Source: Bacillota bacterium
Lineage (GTDB): Bacteria; Bacillota; Clostridia; Oscillospirales; Acutalibacteraceae
Length of the DNA stretch: 64,000 nucleotides
Direction of reading: 5' to 3'
Assembly (NCBI GenBank): GCA_023416955.1
Contig: JAEZGM010000031.1
Coordinates: forward strand, 124,001 to 188,000
The translations under genes were made by a program, and so were the position numbers. Within the stretch, counting starts at the first letter, position 1. Every line of letters begins with the position of its first letter. Below the pieces are notes generated by a model that did no database searches, had not been told where the DNA came from, and saw nothing but the letters and a program-made list of their open reading frames with translations. This document shows, one piece after another, positions 8,429 to 15,804 of the stretch.

Positions 8429-8467
8429 AATTCCCGGCTGCAGTTCAAAACCGTAGCCGGGAATTTT
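8427..8467 (+). terminator. Terminator, 13-bp perfect stem
   Basis: AAAATTCCCGGCT (8427-8439) and AGCCGGGAATTTT (8455-8467) pair perfectly, with T-rich sequence on both sides. It can serve the 67-aa gene on plus and the MATE gene on minus. Confidence 0.85.
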
Positions 8468-8485
8468 TATGTATTTGAATTTGTT

Positions 8486-9895
8486 TTAATTAATCAGATT
8501 ATGCGCATACCACTTTTTTCCTTTAAAACGGTGCAGGAAAATGATTCCGCGCACGCCCCATTCGCAGTCCATAGCGATCCACACACCCAGAATACCGAAG
8601 TTCAGCACAATCCCGAGCACATAGCCAAGCACAACGCGGAACAGCCACATAGAGAGCATAGAGACAATCGAGGTGTATTTTGAATCGCCCGCCGCTCTGA
8701 TTGCCGCGGGGGTAATAAAGCTGACTGACCAGAGCGGAATCTGCGCGATTGTGTTTATTAATGTAATTAAGAAAATACTGTGTATGATTGCTTCCGGTGG
8801 GTGAAACAGGGACGCAAGAGGCTGAAAGAACGGAAGAATCAAAATCCCCATCAACGCGAAGGAAATGGAGCCCAGCCACAGTGTGGACTTAATGAACTTT
8901 CGCGCGTCATCCACATTCTTACGGCCCATGCATTGGCCAACCACTGTTACAAGGCAAAGGGAAAGGGCGTTTGCGGGAATTTGAAACAGCAGGGAAAGGG
9001 AGTTGCAGATTGCGTTTGTCGCCATAGCGTAGGTGCCCAACTGCACAATAAAAGTCTGCGTCAAAATTTTCCCACCGTTAAAGAACATTTGCTCCGCCGC
9101 GAACGGAATGCCGATATACATAATCCGCTTCAGCATGGAAAGATCGAAATCCAGCAGGTTTTGCAGATGAAACCTCAGCGATTCGTTTCGCTTGAGCAAA
9201 AACAGAATCGCGCAAAATGCGGCGAAATATCTTGAAACATTCAGGGAAATTACCATTCCCAATACGCCCATATGCAGGATATTGATAAAAACCACGTTCA
9301 GTAAAACGTAGGAAATATTCATGATCAGCGAGAGAGTAAGAGAAGACTTCGTTTCTCCGACCCCGCGCAGCGCGCCGCACACGGATTCCTCAATGGCAAT
9401 TCCACCGTAGGAAATGGCGCTGCCAATCAAATAGATTTTGGCGTTTTGGAAGACGTCGTGTTCGGCCTGCCCAAAAAGAAGGTTCAGCACACCGGTGTGG
9501 AAGGCAATCACGCTCAGCCCGATTGCCGCCGAAAGTAGGAACACGGAGGAAATAGCCCCCGCGGCGGCTTTCGATACCATCGAGTCGTTTCCGGCTCCTT
9601 TGTACTGCGCGACAACCACCGTTCCGCCGGTTGAAACCGCAATAAAAACATTGACCAGAAAGATATTCAGGGAGTCCACCATACTGACCGCACTGATTGC
9701 CGCAACACCGGAGGAACTGATCATCGCGGAATTCAAAAGGTTGAGGCTGATTACAAATGCCTGATCCACCAGAATCGGTATCAGAATCGCGACCATGGTT
9801 TGATAACTCATGGTTTCGCCGGAAAAATATTTTTCTAAAAGATTGTGTGCATTCGTTTTTAGCTTTGCATTTCCCACAACATCACATCGATTCAT
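8486..9895 (-). CDS. MATE family multidrug efflux transporter
   Basis: A 469-residue membrane protein with about 12 hydrophobic segments and the two-fold repeat of MATE exporters. It contains GALRGVGETK in the first half and AAIRAAGDSKYT in the second, which are the matching cytoplasmic loop motifs. MATE proteins expel cationic drugs or metabolites using Na+ or H+. The start is uncertain: the longest frame starts at 9895 without a clear RBS, and a methionine about 29 codons later (in SGETMSYQT) is an alternative. Transcribed alone on the minus strand. Confidence 0.92.
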   Translation of the reverse strand: MNRCDVVGNAKLKTNAHNLLEKYFSGETMSYQTMVAILIPILVDQAFVISLNLLNSAMISSSGVAAISAVSMVDSLNIFLVNVFIAVSTGGTVVVAQYKGAGNDSMVSKAAAGAISSVFLLSAAIGLSVIAFHTGVLNLLFGQAEHDVFQNAKIYLIGSAISYGGIAIEESVCGALRGVGETKSSLTLSLIMNISYVLLNVVFINILHMGVLGMVISLNVSRYFAAFCAILFLLKRNESLRFHLQNLLDFDLSMLKRIMYIGIPFAAEQMFFNGGKILTQTFIVQLGTYAMATNAICNSLSLLFQIPANALSLCLVTVVGQCMGRKNVDDARKFIKSTLWLGSISFALMGILILPFFQPLASLFHPPEAIIHSIFLITLINTIAQIPLWSVSFITPAAIRAAGDSKYTSIVSMLSMWLFRVVLGYVLGIVLNFGILGVWIAMDCEWGVRGIIFLHRFKGKKWYAHNLIN

Positions 9896-9964
9896 GATTT
9901 TTCTTCATAATGATTCATTTTAGCACAATTATCATCATAGAAACAGTGAAAAATCTCAAAAGAA

Positions 9965-9992
9965 AAGGAATTGGCAATTTAACCAATTCCTT
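9965..9992 (-). terminator. trxB terminator
   Basis: AAGGAATTGG (9965-9974)/CCAATTCCTT (9983-9992), followed on the minus strand by a T-rich tract (TTTTCTTTTGAG). It lies just downstream of trxB. Confidence 0.75.
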
Positions 9993-10009
9993 ACTCCTTG
10001 CAGCGATTA

Positions 10010-10945
10010 TTATTTATGATCCGGCAGTGTGTTCAGAAATTCCTCCGCCATATAAGAAGCCACCGCGCCGTCCGAAACCGCGGTTACAATCTGGCGCAGC
10101 GGTTTGGCCCTCACATCACCGGCAGCAAAGACGCCCGGAATATTTGTTTTGGTGGTTTCATCCGCGTCAATATAGCCCCGGTCATTCAGTGTGAGCGTTC
10201 CCTCAAAAAGACCGGTGCTGGGGATTGCTCCGACCGCAATGAAAATTCCGCTGCACTCCAGCTGTGAAACGGTGCCGGTCTTTATATTTTTGATTTCAAC
10301 TCCGCTTACTTTCTCATCGCCTAAAATATTCTGTACGGCAGAATCCCAGACAAATTCCACGTTTTCCGCCTTGTTCAGCGGGTCGAGGTACGCTTTGGAA
10401 GCACGCAGCGCGTCGCGCCGATGCACCAAATAGACTTTTTTGCATATTTTAGATAAGAAGACGGCATCGGACGCCGCGGTGTCGCCGCCGCCGACTACAA
10501 CAACCGTTTTTCCGCGGTAAAAAGCCCCGTCACAGGTTGCGCAGTAGGAAACGCCCCGGCCGCGAAGTTTTCCTTCCCGCTCAAGGCCAAGTTCCTTCGG
10601 CAATGCGCCAGTGGCGACAATGACTGAGCCGGCCTCATAGACGATGCCGTCTTCTGTTGTAATTTTCTTTGGCTGTGACTCGAAGTCAACCTTCGCAACT
10701 CTTTTAAAAGCGCTTTTTGAACCGAACCGTTCCGCCTGCTTCTGCATTTCGGTCCCAAGGTCATACCCGCCAACGCCCTGTGGAAAACCCGGGTAATTAT
10801 CAACAATATCTGTCGTTCCCATTTGCCCGCCCGGCGCGAAGGACTCCAGCAATAAAGTGGAAAGCGCTGCCCGAGCGCAGTAAAGGGCAGCTGTATATCC
10901 GGCCGGTCCGCCGCCGATAATAACAACATCATAATTTTGATCCAA
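10010..10945 (-). CDS. trxB: Thioredoxin reductase
   Basis: NADPH- or ferredoxin-linked FAD enzyme that keeps thioredoxin reduced. The FAD motif GGGPAGYTAALYCARA starts at residue 11, the redox-active CATC lies in GVSYCATCDG, the NAD(P) motif is VVVGGGDTAASDAV, and GVFAAGDVR near the C-terminus completes the fold. Length of 311 is typical. Translation starts at TTG 10945: AGGAGG is 8 nt upstream and no ATG is placed better. No thioredoxin gene lies next to it. Confidence 0.96.
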   Translation of the reverse strand: MDQNYDVVIIGGGPAGYTAALYCARAALSTLLLESFAPGGQMGTTDIVDNYPGFPQGVGGYDLGTEMQKQAERFGSKSAFKRVAKVDFESQPKKITTEDGIVYEAGSVIVATGALPKELGLEREGKLRGRGVSYCATCDGAFYRGKTVVVVGGGDTAASDAVFLSKICKKVYLVHRRDALRASKAYLDPLNKAENVEFVWDSAVQNILGDEKVSGVEIKNIKTGTVSQLECSGIFIAVGAIPSTGLFEGTLTLNDRGYIDADETTKTNIPGVFAAGDVRAKPLRQIVTAVSDGAVASYMAEEFLNTLPDHK

Positions 10946-11066
10946 TGTCTTATCCTCCTGATTTCGTTAGGATTGTCTAAAATATTATTGTATGTTATAT
11001 AATTGATTATAATCTATTATATCTGATAATGCTACCCGGGTATTGTAAAAAAACTGTGAACAAAAT

Positions 11067-11094
11067 AAGGCTTCGGCAATTTTGCCGAAGCCTT
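11067..11094 (-). terminator. Terminator of the 11.1-11.46 kb minus transcript
   Basis: AAGGCTTCGGCAA (11067-11079)/TTGCCGAAGCCTT (11082-11094), followed on the minus strand by ATTTTGTT. It closes the transcript that starts from the consensus minus promoter at 11471-11499. Confidence 0.75.
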
Positions 11095-11245
11095 CCAATT
11101 CAAATAAATATTGCTGTTTTTCATTATTTATAAAACATTGGAATCACCAAATCTATCATGAAAACTCGTTTACAATGAATGGTACTTCGGACTCACCCCT
11201 TTCCCACACAAAATATTCTGTTTACATGTTCCCGCAGCAATTACT

Positions 11246-11332
11246 TCACACAGTGAAATACCTGATTGCTGCCATACGGTTCTGCCCAATAAGTGCTTCA
11301 CCGCAAGAACACTGCTCTGTTTCCTGGCCCAT
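11246..11332 (-). CDS. Putative 28-residue Cys-containing peptide
   Basis: Short frame starting at ATG 11332 with AAAGAGG about 8 nt upstream. The product starts MGQETEQCSCG and ends AAIRYFTV; it has a C-S-C-G cluster and no hydrophobic signal. A longer in-frame version begins at ATG 11388 (47 codons) but lacks a good RBS. It lies inside a transcript with strong ends, which is the main reason to list it. I do not recognise the peptide. Confidence 0.35.
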   Translation of the reverse strand: MGQETEQCSCGEALIGQNRMAAIRYFTV

Positions 11333-11470
11333 TGGACTCACCTCTTTCGAAATGCAAAAGTTTGGATTTCCCGGCGCCTCTTCATACATACATCTGCTGG
11401 AAAAGTTTTGATTGTAACGGTTCCGCAGCGGCTGGCGCCTGCTTATTTCACATTTCCTTTTTCTGCTTAT

Positions 11471-11499
11471 ATTATAATCGTAGTATCTTTTTTTGTCAA
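11471..11499 (-). promoter_or_regulatory. Perfect-consensus SigA promoter on the minus strand
   Basis: Read on the minus strand: TTGACA (11499-11494), 17-bp spacer, TATAAT (11476-11471). This is an exact match to the consensus at both boxes and optimal spacing, and it faces away from the DUF1292 gene. Confidence 0.85.
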
Positions 11500-11543
11500 G
11501 ATGGATACAATAAAAATATCCGTATTGTAACTTGATTTTCCTG

Positions 11544-11572
11544 TTGACTTCATACAGGCAAAAGGTTAAAAT
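11544..11572 (+). promoter_or_regulatory. SigA promoter for DUF1292 gene and 6S RNA region
   Basis: TTGACT (11544-11549), 17-bp spacer, TAAAAT (11567-11572), 46 bp before the DUF1292 start. Confidence 0.75.
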
Positions 11573-11617
11573 AAAAACAGAAAGCAAAGAGAAATAAATC
11601 GTGAGGAGTTGACCCCG

Positions 11618-11932
11618 ATGACTGATGATTACAGCGCGGATCTGCTGACTCTTGTTGATGAAGAGGGCAAAGAGCACGAGTTTGAAATACTGGATGTAAT
11701 CGACAACGAGGACGGATGCTTTTACGCATTGCTGCCTACGTTTGAGACCGCTGAAGAAAAAGTAGAGGCGGAAGGTACCTATTATATTTTTGAAGCCGTC
11801 GAAGAAAACGGTGAACAGCAGCTTGCCGAAATTGAAGACGAAGCGCTTCTGGACTCTCTGGCTGCCCAGTTCGAAAGCCGTTTTGAAGAGTTGTATGACG
11901 ACGAAGAGCTTGAAACAGAAGAAGACGAATAA
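11618..11932 (+). CDS. DUF1292 domain protein
   Basis: A 104-residue, very acidic protein. The family core is visible: LLTLVDEEGKEHEFEILDVI, then YALLPT, and a second half with YYIFEAVEENGEQQL, ending in an Asp/Glu-rich tail (ELYDDEELETEEDE). DUF1292 (YrzB-like) genes are widespread in Firmicutes, often near alanyl-tRNA synthetase or ruvX, and have no known function. Start ATG 11618 with GAGGAG at 11602-11607; the in-frame TTG at 11609 is too close to the RBS. Confidence 0.9.
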   Translation: MTDDYSADLLTLVDEEGKEHEFEILDVIDNEDGCFYALLPTFETAEEKVEAEGTYYIFEAVEENGEQQLAEIEDEALLDSLAAQFESRFEELYDDEELETEEDE

Positions 11933-11941
11933 TTAGTTAAC

Positions 11942-12124
11942 CCCCTGCCTGGTGCGCGGACCGTGTTTGAATAACCCTACAGTTTTTAATAGGGAGCTTA
12001 GCTCCGGCGGCGGACTTCAGACCTCCCGGCTACTGTCGGACGAAGGGAGTACGAAACCGTTGGGCGGCACCCACCTGCTATTGGTAGCAGGTTATCTCAG
12101 CACATTACGGCCAGGCGGGCTTTT
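11942..12124 (+). ncRNA. ssrS: 6S RNA
   Basis: Structured RNA of about 180 nt. The ends pair as CCTGCCTGG/CCAGGCGGG (right arm 12111-12119), giving the closing stem. The TTTGAATAACCC and GGGAGTACGAAACC blocks flank a large open region, as expected for the promoter-mimicking bubble of 6S RNA that sequesters the SigA holoenzyme. A CCTGC/GCAGG hairpin precedes the 3' strand, and a rho-independent terminator follows at 12136. Identification is from memory of Firmicute 6S sequences, not from a covariance model. Confidence 0.75.
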
Positions 12125-12135
12125 AATTAAAAAAT

Positions 12136-12163
12136 AAAGAGGGCGTTTTGCCCTCTTTTTTGT
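12136..12163 (+). terminator. 6S RNA terminator
   Basis: AAAGAGGGC (12136-12144), GTTTT loop, GCCCTCTTT (12150-12158), then a T-run. Confidence 0.85.
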
Positions 12164-12225
12164 TTGTCTTTGGAGAAGTGGCTGTTGCACCATCAATCAA
12201 TATACCAACGCGGCCGGAAAAGTTT

Positions 12226-12275
12226 GAAGGTGCTGCAAAATGAATCTTGATTCATTTTGCAGCACCTTCCTTTTT
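12226..12275 (+). terminator. Second long hairpin, 21-bp perfect arms
   Basis: Arms 12226-12246 and 12249-12269 are perfect complements and are followed by CTTTTTT. The inner sequence TGCTGCAAAATGAAT is the same as in the hairpin after ruvX. No gene lies between it and the 6S terminator 60 bp upstream, so it looks like a mobile or duplicated terminator hairpin. No gene lies from here to 12410. Confidence 0.7.
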
Positions 12276-12410
12276 TGCGTGCGGGGCATCCACGCTTGGC
12301 GTGGTTTTCCGATCGGCACGATGCACGGAAATCAGGGCGCAAATTTCCGTCAGTTTTTCACAGGAAAACACGCTTTTATTTATACGATTCCGAAAAACAG
12401 AAAAATGCCA

Positions 12411-12465
12411 TTGACTTCTCGCAAAAATACAATATACTTAGAATTACAAGACCGTGCCCGGGCAC
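12411..12465 (+). promoter_or_regulatory. Promoter and palindromic operator of the LacI-family operon
   Basis: TTGACT (12411-12416), 16-bp spacer, TATACT (12433-12438). Immediately downstream, GTGCCCGGGCAC (12454-12465) is a perfect palindrome with a central CG, the form of LacI-family operators. Its position over the early transcribed region fits autorepression by the product encoded at 12556. Confidence 0.65.
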
Positions 12466-12555
12466 AGATATCATATCATACAATTTATTTATTGATATAA
12501 CATATTTTATATGCGATATGGTGTTCCAAAATTGGGCAAAGCTTGGGGGAACGAA

Positions 12556-13584
12556 ATGGCGGTTACCATTAAAGAGATTGCGAAGATGGCGAATGTTTCA
12601 AGGGGCACGGTAGACCGGGTTCTGAACAACCGGGGCGACGTAAACCGTGAAGTGGCGCTGCGTGTTCAAAAGATTGCGGATGATCTGGGTTATAAGCCGA
12701 ACCGGGCGGGCAAGGCGCTCGCCGCCAGAAAAAAGCCTTACCGCGTCGGCTGCCTTCTGCCCGGGATTGACAATCCGTTTTTTGACGAGGTCTTGGCGGG
12801 AATGCACGCGGCGGAACATGAACTCAGCGACTATGGGCTTTCCATTGTGCCTGAGCTGCTGAAAGGCTACAGCGCCGACGAGCATTTAGCGGCAATTGAA
12901 CGCCTTGCCGCGCAGGGGGTTGACGCCCTGTGCCTTACGACGGTTGACGTTCCGCCGGTTACGGAGAAAATCAACGGCCTTATTGCGGCGGGAATTCCTG
13001 TCGTGACCGTGAATTCCGACATCCGGGGTACTTCCCGCATGTTCTATGTGGGCTGTGATTACCTGAAAAGCGGGCGCACTGCCGCCGGCATGCTCTCCCT
13101 GATGCTTGGCAGAAAGGGCAATGTGCTGATTGTAACCGGTTCGCTGAAAATGCAGGGGCACAATCAGCGGATCAACGGTTTTCACAAAGAAATAAGGGAA
13201 AAGAACCTGAATATTACGGTTGCAGATGTTGTGGAAAGTCAGGATGACAACCAAACGGCGTACCGGTACACGAAAGAAGTTCTGGGCAGGCAGCGTGACA
13301 TTAACAGCATCTATGTTACGGCCGCGGGCGCAGCGGGCGTTTGCCGCGCCGTGGAGGAACTGGGAATGGCACGGACGCTGCGGTTGATCACGGTGGACGA
13401 TATTCCCTCAACGCGCGAAGCGGTATTGCGCGGAACCATTGACGCGACAATCTGCCAGCAGCCGTTTAAACAGGGGTATCAGGCGGTCAAGCTGCTTTTT
13501 GATTATTTTATTGAGGGTTTTGTACCGCGTGACGGAATCGTTTATACCGATAATGTCATTAAGATTTCACAGAATTTATTGTAA
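12556..13584 (+). CDS. LacI-family sugar-responsive transcription regulator
   Basis: The N-terminal helix-turn-helix (TIKEIAKMANVSRGTVDRVLNN, residues 4-25) and hinge (ALAARKK) are followed by a periplasmic-binding-protein-like sensor domain (about residues 60-340). The sensor belongs to the sugar type 4 group, with TAAGAAGVCRAVEE and TVDDIPSTREAV. It has 342 residues. Start ATG 12556 follows GGGGGAA. It heads a cluster with DUF4867, a xylulokinase-like kinase and a fucose-isomerase-like protein, so the inducer is likely a pentose, deoxyhexose or an isomerisation product. A perfect palindrome 90 bp upstream is its likely own operator. Confidence 0.92.
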   Translation: MAVTIKEIAKMANVSRGTVDRVLNNRGDVNREVALRVQKIADDLGYKPNRAGKALAARKKPYRVGCLLPGIDNPFFDEVLAGMHAAEHELSDYGLSIVPELLKGYSADEHLAAIERLAAQGVDALCLTTVDVPPVTEKINGLIAAGIPVVTVNSDIRGTSRMFYVGCDYLKSGRTAAGMLSLMLGRKGNVLIVTGSLKMQGHNQRINGFHKEIREKNLNITVADVVESQDDNQTAYRYTKEVLGRQRDINSIYVTAAGAAGVCRAVEELGMARTLRLITVDDIPSTREAVLRGTIDATICQQPFKQGYQAVKLLFDYFIEGFVPRDGIVYTDNVIKISQNLL

Positions 13585-13629
13585 TCTATTTTATTTTGGC
13601 GCAAATAATTACATATAAGGGTGAGTGCA

Positions 13630-14259
13630 ATGAAAATTTTAAATGTCAGTGATCTCCGTTTCCACAAATACGGCAGGGTCGTAAAGGGATATGACTTTTC
13701 CGGGCTGGTCGAAACGATGAAACAAACGCCGCTGAAAGAAGAAGTCGACTATGTTCCGGCTGAGCCGATTCTGGAAGCGCTGCCGATTTTCAATGAACTG
13801 CAAAACCGCGAATTCGGCGGGCTGCCGATTCAAATCGGCTACTGCAACGGCAGCAGCACGAAGTTAAACGCGGTGGAGTACCATCGCTCCTCTGAAGTGG
13901 ATATTGCCGCGACTGACCTGATCTTACTGCTCGGCAGTCAGCAGGACATCGACCCGGAACGCTATACATACGATACCTCGCTCATTGAAGCGTTCTTTGT
14001 GCCGAAGGGTACCGCGGTGGAGCTGTACGCCACGACGCTGCACTACGCGCCGAGCAACGCGGCCCCCGGCGGCTTCCGCTGCGTGGTCGTTTTGCCGCGG
14101 GACACAAACCTGCCGCTGGAAACAGTGCAGGATCAGTATGAGGACTGCCTGCTGTTTGCCAGAAACAAATGGCTGATTGCGCACCCGGATACCGATTTGG
14201 GCGGGCAGGGCGCTTTTGTGGGACTGACCGGCAAAAATATTTCGGTGGGGGAGGAATAA
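13630..14259 (+). CDS. DUF4867 family protein
   Basis: A 209-residue protein matching DUF4867, a cupin-like family usually found beside sugar kinases and isomerases. Visible features are the FGGLPIQIGYCNGSS segment, EYHRSSEVDIA (His/Glu residues that would suit a metal-binding cupin) and YATTLHYAP. Some cupins of this size are sugar isomerases (e.g. D-lyxose isomerase), so an isomerase or epimerase role is possible but unproven. Start ATG 13630 with AGGGTGAG ahead; GTG 13621 lies in the RBS. It ends 1 bp before the kinase gene. Confidence 0.8.
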   Translation: MKILNVSDLRFHKYGRVVKGYDFSGLVETMKQTPLKEEVDYVPAEPILEALPIFNELQNREFGGLPIQIGYCNGSSTKLNAVEYHRSSEVDIAATDLILLLGSQQDIDPERYTYDTSLIEAFFVPKGTAVELYATTLHYAPSNAAPGGFRCVVVLPRDTNLPLETVQDQYEDCLLFARNKWLIAHPDTDLGGQGAFVGLTGKNISVGEE

Positions 14260-14260
14260 G

Positions 14261-15775
14261 ATGAGCAAATACGCTATATTGGGTCTGGATGTCGGAACAT
14301 CGGGCTGTAAAATTCTCGCAATGGACGAGGACGGCGCGATTTTAGGCACCGTGGTGGAGGAATATCCGCTTTACACCCCGAAACAGGGCTGGTCCGAACA
14401 GAATCCTGAGGACTGGTGGCAGGGCGTTGTCACGGGAATCCACAAGGTGCTCCCGAAAGTTGGGGGACGGGAAATTCGTGCAATCGGCCTTTCCGGTCAG
14501 ATGCACGGCATGGTACCGCTCGACAGCGAAAATCATGTGGTTCGCAACGCGATTCTGTGGAACGACCAGCGCACGGGTAAACAGTGCGAGGAAATCACGG
14601 AAATGGCGGGCGGCCTGGATTCACTTCTACGGTACACGAACAATCAGATGCTGACCGGTTTTACCGGCGGTAAAATCCTGTGGATGAAAGAAAATGAGCC
14701 GGAGAATTACCGTAAAACGGTAAAAATTCTGAATCCGAAGGATTATATTCGCTTCCGCCTTTCCGGGGAATGTATCAGCGAAGTTTCCGACGCTTCCGGC
14801 ACCGGCCTGTTCAATGTAAAGGAACGCCGCTGGGCAGCGGAGCTGATTGAAAAAGTCGGTTTGAACCCCGATTTGTTCCCGCGCGTGGTAGAGTCAACGG
14901 AGGAAGCGGGCCGGGTCAGCAGCGATGCGGCGGAGCTGACCGGGATCCCCGTGGGAACCGTCATTTCCGGCGGCGGCGGCGACGCGGTTATTTCCACAAC
15001 CGGGCTTGGACTAATCCGCCCCGGCCGTGTAGGCATTACGCTCGGCACCAGCGGCGTGGTCGCGATGGGGCTGCCGAATTTTATGGAAAACCCGAGAGGT
15101 TTATTACAGGTATCCTGCAACAACGCGCCGGGTACTTATCACGTAATGGGCGTAACCCTCGCGGCTGCAGGTTCTTATCAGTGGTTTCGTAACGCGCTGG
15201 GCGATTATGAAACCGAAAAAGGAAAGCAGACCGGAAAAGACGCGTTCTATCTGCTGGACGAGGAAGCAAAAGCGACAAATCCGGGTGCAGACGGCCTGAT
15301 TTTTCTGCCGTACCTGACCGGCGAACGCGCGCCAATCAATGACCCGAGCGCAACGGGCGCTTTCCTTGGACTAACCGCACTGCACGGCAAGGGGCATTTT
15401 GCCCGCGCGGTCATGGAGGGTGTTGCGTATTCCCTGAAGCAGGTTTATGACCTGATTCTGAGCGTCAACCCCGATACGCACCCCGACGAAATTGTGCTTG
15501 CGGGCGGCGGCGCGAAGAGTAAAATCTGGCGGCAGATTTTCGCGGACGTATTTCAGCTTCCGGTGCGCACGGTGTTCGGCAGCGCGGAGGGCGGCTCGTT
15601 TGGCGCGGCGTTGGTTGCCGGTGTAACCGCGGGCGTGTGGGGCAGCCTCTCCGATACGGTCGCCTTAATCCGACCCGAAAGCGAAACGCTCCCGATTGCG
15701 GAGAACGCGGAAGCTTACGCCGCAAACTACGCGAAATATATCCGTTATTACGACGCGCTCGAGTGGAGTTATTAA
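14261..15775 (+). CDS. xylB: FGGY-family carbohydrate kinase, xylulokinase-like
   Basis: A 504-residue FGGY kinase that phosphorylates a ketose with ATP. The N-terminal phosphate motif LGLDVGTSGCK, the substrate segment LSGQMHGMVPLD, ILWNDQRT, the GGGGDAV and GITLGTSGVVAMG ATP-binding regions, and the C-terminal LAGGGAKSKIWRQIFADV signature are all present. QMHGMV is characteristic of D-xylulokinases, but related kinases act on D-ribulose or L-fuculose, and the isomerase downstream would suit those too. Strong RBS GGGGAGGAAT before ATG 14261. Confidence 0.88.
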   Translation: MSKYAILGLDVGTSGCKILAMDEDGAILGTVVEEYPLYTPKQGWSEQNPEDWWQGVVTGIHKVLPKVGGREIRAIGLSGQMHGMVPLDSENHVVRNAILWNDQRTGKQCEEITEMAGGLDSLLRYTNNQMLTGFTGGKILWMKENEPENYRKTVKILNPKDYIRFRLSGECISEVSDASGTGLFNVKERRWAAELIEKVGLNPDLFPRVVESTEEAGRVSSDAAELTGIPVGTVISGGGGDAVISTTGLGLIRPGRVGITLGTSGVVAMGLPNFMENPRGLLQVSCNNAPGTYHVMGVTLAAAGSYQWFRNALGDYETEKGKQTGKDAFYLLDEEAKATNPGADGLIFLPYLTGERAPINDPSATGAFLGLTALHGKGHFARAVMEGVAYSLKQVYDLILSVNPDTHPDEIVLAGGGAKSKIWRQIFADVFQLPVRTVFGSAEGGSFGAALVAGVTAGVWGSLSDTVALIRPESETLPIAENAEAYAANYAKYIRYYDALEWSY

Positions 15776-15804
15776 ATAGATCATATAATTAGGAGGAAAC
15801 TCAA

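Larger units (their letters stand above)
11067..11464 (-). ncRNA. Candidate short transcript (about 400 nt), unknown class
   Basis: The boundaries are set by a perfect-consensus minus promoter at one end and a 13-bp terminator at the other. Inside, the only plausible coding frame is the 28-residue one at 11246-11332. The sequence AAAGRGGTGAGTCCRA occurs twice in it (minus strand, 11349-11332 and 11202-11186), each time as a purine-rich RBS-like block. It does not match tmRNA, RNase P, SRP RNA or any riboswitch that I know. It may be a regulatory RNA, a peptide mRNA, or both. Confidence 0.45.

Noticed and set aside
11246..11677. 143-codon minus-strand frame
   Set aside because: It runs across the minus promoter at 11471-11499 and into the DUF1292 gene; only the part after ATG 11332 is plausible.
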